A DNA stretch of 64,000 nt from Lachnospiraceae bacterium. GTDB taxonomy: Bacteria; Bacillota; Clostridia; Lachnospirales; Lachnospiraceae. The stretch is from contig JAIKZQ010000019.1 of NCBI GenBank assembly GCA_024682075.1, positions 1 through 64,000 on the forward strand. The letters are read 5' to 3'. The translations under genes were made by a program, and so were the position numbers. Below are positions 1 through 9,798 of this stretch, one piece after another. A model generated the notes under the pieces. The model was not told where the DNA came from. It saw only the letters and a list, made by a program, of their open reading frames with translations, and did not search any database. Each line of letters starts with the position of its first letter. Within the stretch, counting starts at the first letter, position 1.

Positions 1-651
1 CTTGGCTACGGCCTTGAAATTTTTGGATTCATTGGCCTTGAGCTTTTACTTGGATATGTTATTGAATTTAAAATATATGGCTATGGATTTAATGAATTTA
101 CAAAGCTTCAGAGCATCATGCACTGGATACTTATATGTGCCATCTGGATCATCGTAATTATCTTTGTTGTAAGAGATGCAGCTGCAAAGACAGGAGTTGA
201 CCTTTATAAGAATTTTAAAGAAAGCAGCCTTGTTAAGGGGGCAAAAGAGATGTCAGTAATGCAGTGGGCGCTTCTTATTGCAGGTACAGTTATTTGTCTT
301 ATCTCAACCTGGATCGACTGGAACGGTAGCAAGGTTATGATCGAGTTTATGAGAAAAGGAGTTCTTTTCCCATTCCAGTATATGTATTACCTGGTTGAAG
401 TTGCCATGGTACTTCTTATAATTGTTTTTGGTCAGTATGCATTTGAAAAATGGTTCAAAAATGATAAGATTCCTTATGGGGGAATTCTGGTAGCGCTTAC
501 CTGGGGACTTGGACACTGGCTTACCAAAGGCTCTTTGGAAGTTGGAATCTATACCGCATTTGGCGGATTCGTATTTGGAAGTGCATATCTTCTTACAAAC
601 AGAAATATTAAGCTTTCTTACCTTTTCCTCTGCATTATGTTCATATTATAA
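1..651 (+). CDS. multi-pass membrane protein, 5' truncated by window edge
   Basis: Frame 1 is open from base 1 through the listed ORF at 118; several hydrophobic segments; family not recognised. Confidence 0.7.
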   Translation, partial: LGYGLEIFGFIGLELLLGYVIEFKIYGYGFNEFTKLQSIMHWILICAIWIIVIIFVVRDAAAKTGVDLYKNFKESSLVKGAKEMSVMQWALLIAGTVICLISTWIDWNGSKVMIEFMRKGVLFPFQYMYYLVEVAMVLLIIVFGQYAFEKWFKNDKIPYGGILVALTWGLGHWLTKGSLEVGIYTAFGGFVFGSAYLLTNRNIKLSYLFLCIMFIL

Positions 652-739
652 AAGGGAATAGAAGTACATCCATGTACTTCTGGACATTCCCAATTTACAT
701 CCTGTAAAAGGGGAATACAAAACAAGGCTTGGGGTTAAG

Positions 740-1198
740 ATGAAACTGATAAAGACTAAGGAAGAATACATAACCGAGAATTATCTGGAACTGCATTACG
801 ATACTATTGATGAAGAGACTGTCGGAGTTCTTGACAGATTAAGATCAGCCCTTAAGTACATAGAAGGAACTATGGATGGCAAAAAGCAGACGGTTCCTCT
901 TGCAGACATCTTCTATTTTGAGACGGTAGACAGGAAGACCTTTGGATATACGAGAGACTGTTGTATAGAGATAAGTATGACTTTGCAGACAATAATAGAT
1001 GAATATACAGATTCCGGTTTTGTACGCATCAGTAAGTCTTCAATTGTTAATCTTTACAAGATCAAAAAGCTCCAGGGAGACCTCAACATGAGGACACTTA
1101 TATACCTTAAGAATGATGAATGCCTTGTGATGAACAGGGGATACAGGAAAGAGTTTTATGAGGCTCTTAATAAGCTTCAGGGCAAAAGAGGTAAATAA
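740..1198 (+). CDS. LytTR-type DNA-binding regulator
   Basis: C-terminal pattern (DIFYFETVDRKTF...FVRISKSSIVNLYKIKKL) matches the LytTR domain. Confidence 0.88.
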   Translation: MKLIKTKEEYITENYLELHYDTIDEETVGVLDRLRSALKYIEGTMDGKKQTVPLADIFYFETVDRKTFGYTRDCCIEISMTLQTIIDEYTDSGFVRISKSSIVNLYKIKKLQGDLNMRTLIYLKNDECLVMNRGYRKEFYEALNKLQGKRGK

Positions 1199-1200
1199 TC

Positions 1201-1611
1201 ATGAAGTTAATAGATAGACATAATTTTATATCTGTTGTATGCGTTAGTTTTACGCTTGTTGTATGTGGTAAGCTCTTTTTGGAAAAGATATCAGGATTTA
1301 CTGACAGATTTTATACTGAAAATATATTTACATGCCTTTTGGTATGCATACTTGCTACTTTTATAATCTCTTTACATTATTATCTGCAAAATCTGCCATT
1401 TATAGCTGTAATGATAGGGCAGTATATTCTTTTGATAGGTATAATTTTTGGAGGAATATTTGTTCTTGGTCAAGTATCTGACATAGCACCTACTGCTTAT
1501 AAAGACATGTTTGTCTCGGTTACAGTACCTTACGTACTTGGAGCAGCTTTATATTATATAAGCTTCTTTTGGCAGATCAAAAAAGCAAATGAGATCTTTT
1601 CGAAGCTTTGA
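1201..1611 (+). CDS. DUF3021-like four-TM membrane protein
   Basis: Immediately follows the LytTR gene; size and hydrophobic pattern typical of LytTR-linked DUF3021. Confidence 0.75.
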   Translation: MKLIDRHNFISVVCVSFTLVVCGKLFLEKISGFTDRFYTENIFTCLLVCILATFIISLHYYLQNLPFIAVMIGQYILLIGIIFGGIFVLGQVSDIAPTAYKDMFVSVTVPYVLGAALYYISFFWQIKKANEIFSKL

Positions 1612-1662
1612 TCTTTATATTGTAAATGCGAATTTTGTTTAAGTGATATAATATATAAAATG

Positions 1663-1754
1663 ATCAAGATAACCCATCACCTTTAGGTGGTGGGAATATC
1701 TTGATTTCGGGTGCGGGGTCATAAGCCCCGTACCCGTAGAACTGCGTTAGCAGT
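1663..1754 (+). promoter_or_regulatory. three consecutive hairpins in the leader of the CDF transporter gene
   Basis: Arms 1663-1671/1697-1705 and 1673-1682/1685-1694; 1708-1718/1726-1736; 1741-1745/1750-1754. Confidence 0.55.
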
Positions 1755-1818
1755 GATTTTATAACGAGCAAAAAGCGAAGCGTTTGCGAGTTTAATGTTG
1801 TTAGAAAGGCGATAGATA

Positions 1819-2928
1819 ATGGAGAGAAGCAGAGACCAGATCATTATAAGAACAAGTATTATAGGAATCGTAGCCAACGTATTATTAGCAGCCTTTAAAG
1901 CAGCTATAGGCATAGTTTCCAATTCTATAGCCGTAATCCTTGATGCTGTCAACAATCTTTCTGATGCACTTTCTTCTATTATTACAATTGTAGGAACCAA
2001 GCTTGCTTCAAAGCTTCCTAATAAGAAGCATCCCTTTGGATATGGAAGAGTTGAATACCTAAGTGCGATGATCGTTTCTGGCATCGTTTTGTATGCAGGT
2101 ATTACATCTCTTGTAGAATCGGTCAAGAAGATAATTCATCCTGAAAAGGCTGATTACAGCACAGTGTCGCTTGTGATCATCGTAGCTGCTATTGTAGTTA
2201 AGCTTATCCTTGGAAAGTATGTCAAAGCGCAGGGAGAAAAGGTCAACTCCGGTTCACTTATAGCTTCAGGCCAGGATGCAACCTTTGATGCTGTTTTGTC
2301 AGCTTCTGTATTTGCTTCTGCAATCATATTTCTTTTTACAGGAATATCTTTGGAAGCTTATGTCGGAGCCTTTATATCAGTTATCATCATTAAATCCGGT
2401 ATCGAAATGATGAGAGATACCCTTGATGATATACTTGGGGTAAGAGCAGATAAGGCTACAACCAAAAAGATCAAGGAACTTATCAAAGAAGAGCCTGAAG
2501 TAAGGGGCGCTTATGATCTTATCATGTACAATTACGGACCGGATACCAATCATGCAACTGTTCACATAGAAGTGCCTGATACAATGACTGTTGATAAGCT
2601 TGATGAGCTTACAAGACGACTTGAAAGAAAGATAATGAAAGAGACAGGTATTCTTCTTGTAAGCGTTGGAGTCTATTCCTACAATACAGGAAATAATGAA
2701 GCTAAAAAGCTTCAGGAAGCCATCCAAAAAGAAGTCCTGTCTCATGAATGGGCAGTGCAGATGCACGGCTTTTATGTAAACCTTAAAGAGAAAGAGGTTA
2801 GATTTGACGTTGTCATAAGCTTTGACATCGCGCAGGATAAGGCGATTGCAATCCTTAATAAAGACCTTAAGAACGCCTTCCCTGAATATTCATTCAGACT
2901 CGCTCCCGATGTAGACGTATCAGACTGA
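1819..2928 (+). CDS. cation diffusion facilitator family transporter
   Basis: Protein has CDF hallmarks (LDAVNNLSDALSS, HPFGYGRVEYLSA) and a C-terminal cytoplasmic domain. Confidence 0.95.
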   Translation: MERSRDQIIIRTSIIGIVANVLLAAFKAAIGIVSNSIAVILDAVNNLSDALSSIITIVGTKLASKLPNKKHPFGYGRVEYLSAMIVSGIVLYAGITSLVESVKKIIHPEKADYSTVSLVIIVAAIVVKLILGKYVKAQGEKVNSGSLIASGQDATFDAVLSASVFASAIIFLFTGISLEAYVGAFISVIIIKSGIEMMRDTLDDILGVRADKATTKKIKELIKEEPEVRGAYDLIMYNYGPDTNHATVHIEVPDTMTVDKLDELTRRLERKIMKETGILLVSVGVYSYNTGNNEAKKLQEAIQKEVLSHEWAVQMHGFYVNLKEKEVRFDVVISFDIAQDKAIAILNKDLKNAFPEYSFRLAPDVDVSD

Positions 2929-2946
2929 TTGTATTTATAAGTTATA

Positions 2947-2980
2947 AAATGCTCCCATAGCCGTGGCCATGGGAGCATTT
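2947..2980. terminator. bidirectional intrinsic terminator between convergent genes
   Basis: AAATGCTCCCAT-N10-ATGGGAGCATTT perfect 12-bp stem. Confidence 0.85.
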
Positions 2981-2985
2981 ATTCT

Positions 2986-3918
2986 TTATGCATCTATGAT
3001 TGCTTTATTTATTGTGTTTAGTACTACCTTTTTGTTGGCGGACCATAGGGGCGCTATAAGCAGTTTTTTGGGCCCATCACCAGTTATTCTGTGTATCACT
3101 ATGTCACGTGGAAGAAGCTTTAAGCACTTAACTATAAGATCGCAGTATTCTTCCAGCGTAAATACATGAAAATGAGTCTTTTCATATTCAAGTGCAAGAT
3201 CTGTACCTTTAAGAACGTGGAGAAGCTGAAGCTTTATTCCGTCAAGACGCGGCTGAAGATCTGCCAGATATCTTACAGATGAAAGCATATCATCTTCACT
3301 TTCTCCAGGGAGCCCCAGGATTACATGCACTATCACAGTAAAATTATTTTCCTTTAACCTTCTATAGGCATCTTCAAAAACAGGCAGGCTATAGCCTCTT
3401 CTTATATGCTTTGCGCTTTCTTCATTTATTGTCTGAAGGCCAAGCTCTATCCAGATGTCTTTATTGTATTCATCTCTAAGCGCCTTTAATATAGACACTA
3501 TATTATCTGGAAGACAGTCGGGCCTTGTGCCTATGGAAAGGGCGACTATTTCCGGGTGCGACAGAGCCTGTCTGTATATTGTCTCAAGAACATTAGGATC
3601 ACCATAGGTATTTGTAAATGACTGGAAATAGGCAATATATTTATGATCCTTACCTTTAAGCTTGGCGGCAACCCTTTCTTTTGCAGATTCTATCTGCATG
3701 TCTATATTTTCTTCTATTGTGATAGGATTACCATTTATATCTTTTGTTAGGAAAAAAGATGCAAAGTCCCCCGATCCTCCTTCAGAGCAGAAAGAGCATC
3801 CACCTTTTCCAATTGTTCCATCGCGGTTTGGGCAGGTACATCCTGACTGGAGGGATAATTTATAGACTTTGCAGCCATATTCTTTTTTCAGATAGTCAGA
3901 TAGAGTATTAATATTCAT
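2986..3918 (-). CDS. TIGR01212-family radical SAM protein (YtqA/YhcC-like)
   Basis: CTCPNRDGTIGKGGCSFCSEGGSGDF signature of this radical SAM family. Confidence 0.92.
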   Translation of the reverse strand: MNINTLSDYLKKEYGCKVYKLSLQSGCTCPNRDGTIGKGGCSFCSEGGSGDFASFFLTKDINGNPITIEENIDMQIESAKERVAAKLKGKDHKYIAYFQSFTNTYGDPNVLETIYRQALSHPEIVALSIGTRPDCLPDNIVSILKALRDEYNKDIWIELGLQTINEESAKHIRRGYSLPVFEDAYRRLKENNFTVIVHVILGLPGESEDDMLSSVRYLADLQPRLDGIKLQLLHVLKGTDLALEYEKTHFHVFTLEEYCDLIVKCLKLLPRDIVIHRITGDGPKKLLIAPLWSANKKVVLNTINKAIIDA

Positions 3919-4088
3919 ATAATAAGGATAGCATATAGGGACTTGATTGCATATTTTGTCCGTAAAGGATATACTATAGCGTGATATATAATCGTTAATT
4001 ATAAGATGCAGATATTGTAATTTGCAGAATCTGCATCACCACAGGTCCAGGCGCATCATTCGCGCTGCGAGGCCGGAAAGAAGGTAAA

Positions 4089-4964
4089 ATGTACACAAAA
4101 ATAGGTAGTAATGAACCCTGCTGGTGTGGCAGCGGCAAGAAGTACAAAAAGTGCCACGAGCAGTTTGATGAGCGCATTATAGGGTTTGAGCTTAAAGGGC
4201 ATGAAGTTCCCCCGCGCAGGATCATCAAGACCAAAGAACAGGTAGAGGGCATAAAGGCAAGTGCCAAGATCAACATAGCTTGTCTTGACCGTGTGGCCAA
4301 AGAGATTCACGCAGGCATGTCAACTGAAGAGATAGATCATATAGTAGCAGAAACAACAAGGGAAATGGGCGGCATCCCGGCTCCTCTTAATTATGAAGGA
4401 TTCCCAAAGAGTGTATGTACCTCAATAAATGATCAGGTATGTCACGGAATTCCATCACCTGATGATATCTTAAAAGATGGTGATATCATAAATGTAGACT
4501 GTTCTACAATCCTTAACGGATATTTTTCAGATTCATCCAGAATGTTCTGCATCGGAGATGTATCCCCTGAAAAGAGAAAACTCGTTGAAGTTACCAAAGA
4601 GTGCGTAGAGATCGGTATTAAGATGGTTAAGCCATGGACTTTCCTTGGAGACATGGGCCATGCTGTTCATCAGCACGCGCTTGATAATGGATATACAGTT
4701 GTAAGAGAGATAGGCGGACATGGATGCGGAATAGAATTCCACGAAGATCCATTCGTAAGCTTTGTATCAAGACCTGGAACAGAGATGCTCATGGTACCTG
4801 GTATGACATTTACAATTGAGCCTATGGTCAACATGGGAACAGACCGTATCTTCGTTGACGAAGAAAACGACTGGACAGTATACACCAATGACCGTAAGCC
4901 TTCAGCTCAGTGGGAGGTTCAGGTTCTTGTAACAGAGGATGGATGCGAGGTCCTTACATACTAA
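4089..4964 (+). CDS. map: type I methionyl aminopeptidase with N-terminal SEC-C motif
   Basis: N-terminal CWCGSGKKYKKCH plus MetAP core (INVDCS, GHGCG, FTIEPM). Confidence 0.95.
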   Translation: MYTKIGSNEPCWCGSGKKYKKCHEQFDERIIGFELKGHEVPPRRIIKTKEQVEGIKASAKINIACLDRVAKEIHAGMSTEEIDHIVAETTREMGGIPAPLNYEGFPKSVCTSINDQVCHGIPSPDDILKDGDIINVDCSTILNGYFSDSSRMFCIGDVSPEKRKLVEVTKECVEIGIKMVKPWTFLGDMGHAVHQHALDNGYTVVREIGGHGCGIEFHEDPFVSFVSRPGTEMLMVPGMTFTIEPMVNMGTDRIFVDEENDWTVYTNDRKPSAQWEVQVLVTEDGCEVLTY

Positions 4965-5026
4965 GATATTAAGAAAATATCTCAAGAAGATAAATTAAGA
5001 AAAATAGCTATATAAAGGAGTTTTAC

Positions 5027-7090
5027 ATGCAAAACAAAGGCAAATATTATCTTACTACGGCTATTGCCTATACTTCAGGTAAGCCTCATATAGGTAATAC
5101 ATACGAGGCGATACTTGCTGATGCTATAGTTCGTTATAAGAGAGCTGACGGTTATGATGTTCACTTTCAGACAGGATCTGATGAACATGGTCAGAAGATC
5201 GAATCAAGGGCTATTGAAGCAGGATGTGACAGTCCTAAGGAATTTGTAGATCAGGTTTCAGGTGTTATCAAAGATATCTGGAACAAAGTAGGAACTTCCT
5301 ATGATCGTTTTATCCGTACAACAGATGATGATCACGTTAAGCAGGTTCAGAAGATCTTCAAAAAGTTCTATGATCAGGGAGATATCTACAAGGGATCATA
5401 TAAGGGAAAATATTGTACAGAATGTGAAGCATTCTATACAGATTCACAGCTCAAGGATGGCAAGTGTCCTGTTTGCGGCGGTGATGTACATGAGTCTGAA
5501 GAAGAAGCATACTTCTTCAAGATGAGCAATTATACTCAGAAACTTATTGATTATATCAATGAGCATCCTGAGTTCATACAGCCTGAGTCACGTAAGAATG
5601 AGATGATGAACAACTTTCTTCTTCCGGGAGTTCAGGATCTGTGCGTATCAAGAACAAGCTTTAAGTGGGGAATCCCTGTAGATTTTGATGACAAGCATGT
5701 TGTATATGTATGGCTTGATGCTCTTGCCAACTATATAACAGGTATAGGTTATGATGTTGATGGCAACAGTTCAGAAGAGTTCAAGAAATACTGGCCTGCA
5801 GATCTTCATCTTATAGGAAAAGATATTCTTAGATTCCATACAATTTACTGGCCTATATTCCTTATGGCTCTTGGTCTTCCTATGCCAAAGCAGATCTTCG
5901 GACACCCGTGGCTTTTGCAGGGCGGCGAGAAGATGTCAAAGTCCAAAGGCAACGTTATCTATGCTGATGATCTTGTAGATCTTTTTGGCGTAGATGCTGT
6001 CCGCTACTTCGTACTTCATGAGATGCCTTTTGATAACGACGGTACTATTACATGGGAACTTATGGTAGAGCGTTTCAACTCTGACCTTGCCAATACACTT
6101 GGTAACCTTGTAAGCCGTACGATTGCAATGAGCAATAAGTACTTTGACGGAGTAGTTGAAGATAAGGGCGCAAATGAACCTGTTGATGATGACTTAAAGA
6201 GCGTAGTTACTGGTACTTACAAGGTTGTTGAAGAGAAGATGGATGAGCTTAGGGTAGCTGATTCTCTTACAGAGATATTCAACCTCTTCAAGAGATGCAA
6301 CAAGTACATTGATGAGACAGAGCCGTGGGTACTTGCCAAGGATGATTCCAAGAAGGACCGCCTTGCTACAGTTCTTTATAACCTTACAGAATCAATCATG
6401 ATCGGTGTATCTCTTCTTGCTCCGTTCATGCCTGAAACTGCTACAAAGACAGCTGAGAACTTTAATACACAGCTTCGCTCTTTTGACAGCCTTTCATCTT
6501 TTGGAGCATATCCAAATGGCAATAAGGTATCAGCTGAGCCTGTAATGCTTTTTGCCAGAAAAGATATGGAAACAGTCCTTAAGCAGACAGCTGAGATCAC
6601 AGAGAAGCAGAAGAATGAATTCTTCGAAAGCCAGGAGAAGGCAGCAGTTAACCTTGATAAAGCAGGAAGAACACAGGATGCTGATAAGATCCGTGATAAC
6701 CTTAAGAAACTTAGAGGTGATGCAGGATCTTCTGATGAAGAGGCTATAGACATAGAGCCTAAAGCTGAGATTGCATATGATGATTTTGCAGCTATGCAGT
6801 TCCAGGTAGGTGAAGTTATTAAGTGCGAAGCTGTACCGAAGTCCAAGAAGCTTCTTTGCTCCCAGATAAAGGTTGGCTCCAAGACTCTTCAGATCGTATC
6901 CGGTATTCATAAGTATTATGAACCGGAAGATATGGTTGGTAAGAAAGTTATGGTTCTTGTAAACCTTAAGCCTGCCAAGCTTGCGGGAGTTACTTCAGAA
7001 GGAATGATTCTTTGTGCAGAGGATGCAGAGGGCAATCTTTCACTTATGGTTCCTGAAAAGAAGATGCCTTCAGGTGCTGAGATCTGCTAA
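5027..7090 (+). CDS. metG: methionine--tRNA ligase with C-terminal tRNA-binding domain
   Basis: Start YYLTTAIAYTSGKPHIGNTYE, KMSKSKGN motif, C-terminal EMAP-like domain. Confidence 0.97.
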   Translation: MQNKGKYYLTTAIAYTSGKPHIGNTYEAILADAIVRYKRADGYDVHFQTGSDEHGQKIESRAIEAGCDSPKEFVDQVSGVIKDIWNKVGTSYDRFIRTTDDDHVKQVQKIFKKFYDQGDIYKGSYKGKYCTECEAFYTDSQLKDGKCPVCGGDVHESEEEAYFFKMSNYTQKLIDYINEHPEFIQPESRKNEMMNNFLLPGVQDLCVSRTSFKWGIPVDFDDKHVVYVWLDALANYITGIGYDVDGNSSEEFKKYWPADLHLIGKDILRFHTIYWPIFLMALGLPMPKQIFGHPWLLQGGEKMSKSKGNVIYADDLVDLFGVDAVRYFVLHEMPFDNDGTITWELMVERFNSDLANTLGNLVSRTIAMSNKYFDGVVEDKGANEPVDDDLKSVVTGTYKVVEEKMDELRVADSLTEIFNLFKRCNKYIDETEPWVLAKDDSKKDRLATVLYNLTESIMIGVSLLAPFMPETATKTAENFNTQLRSFDSLSSFGAYPNGNKVSAEPVMLFARKDMETVLKQTAEITEKQKNEFFESQEKAAVNLDKAGRTQDADKIRDNLKKLRGDAGSSDEEAIDIEPKAEIAYDDFAAMQFQVGEVIKCEAVPKSKKLLCSQIKVGSKTLQIVSGIHKYYEPEDMVGKKVMVLVNLKPAKLAGVTSEGMILCAEDAEGNLSLMVPEKKMPSGAEIC

Positions 7091-7129
7091 TAAAGGCCTA
7101 TGGTCTGAATTGGGGGTTACAAAGCGAAT

Positions 7130-8062
7130 ATGGTAAAAAAAGAAAATCTATATTATCAATCTGCTGATGGGATTGATAAGATTCATGCAAGCATTTGGAC
7201 ACCTGAAGGAGAGTCTCGTGCTATCCTTCAGATCGTCCACGGCATGCAGGAGTATATAGACAGATATGAAGAGTTCGCACAGTTTCTTGCAGGTAACGGC
7301 TTTGTTGTCTGTGGTGAAGATCATCTTGGGCATGGAGAAAGCGTTTCAAGTAGCGGAACTTACGGATATTTTTGCAAGAAGGATCCTCAGAATGTGCTTC
7401 CTGAGGATTCACATCAGCTTACTCTTTTGATGAAAGAAAGACATAAAGGACTTAAGTACGTGATCTTCGGACACAGCTTTGGCTCTTTTATCACAAGAGA
7501 ATATCTTCAAAGATTTGGAAGTGACGTTGATCTTGCTATTCTCTCGGGTACAGCCAATCAGCCAAAGGGCGTTGCTGCAGGAGGCCTTTTAGTTGCAAGG
7601 TGCCAAAAGCTCTTTCTTGGAGACAGGCATGTAGCAAAGGCTCTTGATAAGATAACCTTTGGAAATTATCTTTCCGGGATAGATAATCCAAAGACGCCTT
7701 CGGACTGGTTGTCATATAATGAGGAAAGCGTTGCTGCATATTGTAAGGATCCAAGGTGCACATTTACTTTTACAATTAATGGATTTGAGACCATGGCAAG
7801 GCTTTTGCTTCTTGTAGGTGATAAGGAGAGGATGAAAAATATTCCTAAAAATCTTCCAATCCTTCTTGCTGCAGGCAAAGAAGACCCTGTAGGTAACTAC
7901 GGCAAGGGTGTTGAAGAACTTTATAATATCTATAAAAATGAAATAGGCTTAAATGTCTTTATAAAGCTCTATGATCACATGCGTCATGAGATTCATAATG
8001 AGCCGGGAAGACAGGAAGTATATAAAGATTATCTTGAGTTTATTGAAAACTATTTAGACTGA
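7130..8062 (+). CDS. alpha/beta hydrolase (monoacylglycerol lipase-like)
   Basis: GEDHLGHGESV and GHSFGSF nucleophile elbow. Confidence 0.9.
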   Translation: MVKKENLYYQSADGIDKIHASIWTPEGESRAILQIVHGMQEYIDRYEEFAQFLAGNGFVVCGEDHLGHGESVSSSGTYGYFCKKDPQNVLPEDSHQLTLLMKERHKGLKYVIFGHSFGSFITREYLQRFGSDVDLAILSGTANQPKGVAAGGLLVARCQKLFLGDRHVAKALDKITFGNYLSGIDNPKTPSDWLSYNEESVAAYCKDPRCTFTFTINGFETMARLLLLVGDKERMKNIPKNLPILLAAGKEDPVGNYGKGVEELYNIYKNEIGLNVFIKLYDHMRHEIHNEPGRQEVYKDYLEFIENYLD

Positions 8063-8144
8063 CATAAGCAAATTGTGACACGGAGAGCAGGAACTATAAA
8101 TGGTTCTTGCTCCCGGTCCTAAAAAGGGGCCAGACGGAGTTATC

Positions 8145-8609
8145 ATGGAGCTAATTATCAGGAAGGGATATGCCAGTGACTGGGATGATGCAATGGAACT
8201 GGTGTGGAGGACATTTTTAGAATTTAATGCTGCCGATTACAGTGTTGTGGGGCAGGAGAACTTCAAAAAATTTCTTTTCAATCCGGAATTATATCAGCAG
8301 TATGTCATAGGCAATTATGATCTTATTGTGGCTTTCGACAGTGGTACTATGGTCGGAACGCTTCTTTTGCGAGAAAACAGACACATCTCCCTTCTTTTTG
8401 TAGATGGTAGTTATCATGGTAAAGGCATAGGTCACAAGCTTATTGAATGCGCTTCCAAATATGTCAGAAAAAAAGGAAGACGTTTTAAGATGAGCGTGAA
8501 TGCTTCGAGATATGCGGTGCCTTTTTATAAACACGAGGGATTTAAGGAAGCCGAAATCGAACAGTTCGAAGACGGCATTAGATATCTCCCTATGGAACTG
8601 AAGTTGTGA
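8145..8609 (+). CDS. GNAT family N-acetyltransferase
   Basis: GSYHGKGIGHKLI acetyl-CoA site; start placed at the second in-frame ATG (MELIIRKGYASDW). Confidence 0.85.
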   Translation: MELIIRKGYASDWDDAMELVWRTFLEFNAADYSVVGQENFKKFLFNPELYQQYVIGNYDLIVAFDSGTMVGTLLLRENRHISLLFVDGSYHGKGIGHKLIECASKYVRKKGRRFKMSVNASRYAVPFYKHEGFKEAEIEQFEDGIRYLPMELKL

Positions 8610-8669
8610 TTGGTATTTTGACTATTTGTTTTAAAATGACAAGCTTGAAAGTACAGGAAATGGTGGGTT

Positions 8670-9512
8670 ATGAGTAAGATATTTGATTTAGACAGTCCTT
8701 TGATGAGAATTCTTAATAAGGTTGCAGACCTTATGATTTTAAATTTAGCTACTTTACTTTTTTGTTTACCGGGAATATTCAGCGGATATGTAGCTCTTCA
8801 GATTTATATGGATGAAAATGTTATAAACATTCCGTCTATTCTTTTGTTCGTGGTTTTATCAATACCGATAGGAAGCGCTCTTACAGGCATGCACTTTGTA
8901 CTTCTTAAGATGGTAAGAGGTGATGAAGCTTATATAATCAAGGATTTCTGGAAATCCTTTAAGCTTAACTTCAAGCAGGCTTCAGTGATATGGCTTATGT
9001 TTGAGATCGCAGGACTCCTTCTTCTTATAGATTACAGGATCTATATGGGTTCTGATACATTCCCTAAGGTTATGCTTGTTATGACAGGTGTAGTTGCAAT
9101 AATTATACTTATTGTATATATTTATGTATTTCCTGTTCTTTCAAGATTTTCAAATACTATAGGTAATACGCTCAAAAATGCATTCCTTATGTCAATACTT
9201 GGGCTTCCAAGAACTGTTGTGATGATGATAATCACAGTTATATCATTCCTTCTTCCTGTGGTTGCAGCATCATTGATATATCGTATATTCCCTATATATA
9301 TACTGTTTGGATTCACACTTCCGGGATTTTTGTGTGCACTTCTCTATAGCCCTTTATTCAAGAGATTTGAGCCTGAAGAGAAAAAAGAAGAAATGTCAAC
9401 CGAAGAAGAACTCCTTGAAGCAGCAAGAGCTATCCAGGGCGCTGATGATGAGGAATATGATAAGGTTGCCAAGATAATACAAGACGACGGAATGGGCGAA
9501 GACGAAGAATAA
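8670..9512 (+). CDS. YesL family (DUF624) membrane protein
   Basis: N-terminal MSKIFDLDSPLMRILNKVADLMILNLATLLFCLP typical of YesL/DUF624. Confidence 0.88.
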   Translation: MSKIFDLDSPLMRILNKVADLMILNLATLLFCLPGIFSGYVALQIYMDENVINIPSILLFVVLSIPIGSALTGMHFVLLKMVRGDEAYIIKDFWKSFKLNFKQASVIWLMFEIAGLLLLIDYRIYMGSDTFPKVMLVMTGVVAIIILIVYIYVFPVLSRFSNTIGNTLKNAFLMSILGLPRTVVMMIITVISFLLPVVAASLIYRIFPIYILFGFTLPGFLCALLYSPLFKRFEPEEKKEEMSTEEELLEAARAIQGADDEEYDKVAKIIQDDGMGEDEE

Positions 9513-9532
9513 TAAATATATAGTTATAAAGC

Positions 9533-9572
9533 TTAAATGCGTACATGATTACATGTGCGCATTTAATTTTTT
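9533..9572 (+). terminator. intrinsic terminator
   Basis: TTAAATGCGTACATG-atta-CATGTGCGCATTTAA followed by T-rich tract. Confidence 0.75.
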
Positions 9573-9594
9573 AAGGATTATATCATTTATAGCT

Positions 9595-9638
9595 TGTCAA
9601 TCTGACGTAAAAATTTTTGTTTATTCGTCAGATTGACA
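9595..9638. repeat. inverted repeat with perfect 13-bp arms
   Basis: TGTCAATCTGACG (9595-9607) and CGTCAGATTGACA (9626-9638), 18-nt spacer. Confidence 0.85.
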
Positions 9639-9798
9639 TAAAAATAGAATAATAAAATCTTCAATATGCATTTTGTCTAAGACCTACGATTAATTTTGTG
9701 GAATCGCTCCATACACAAAAAAGATTGTTAACGATATACTGAGTAAGGATTGAGAAATCCCTACAAATATTTCTTTTAATGAATGGGAGGATTATAAA

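Noticed and set aside
1663-1754. NiCo or Mn riboswitch
   Set aside because: Conserved core sequences of those classes as I remember them were not visible; left as unassigned structure
1719-2126. Minus-strand ORF of 135 aa over the CDF leader and 5' end
   Set aside because: Antisense to a well-supported CDF gene; no recognisable domain
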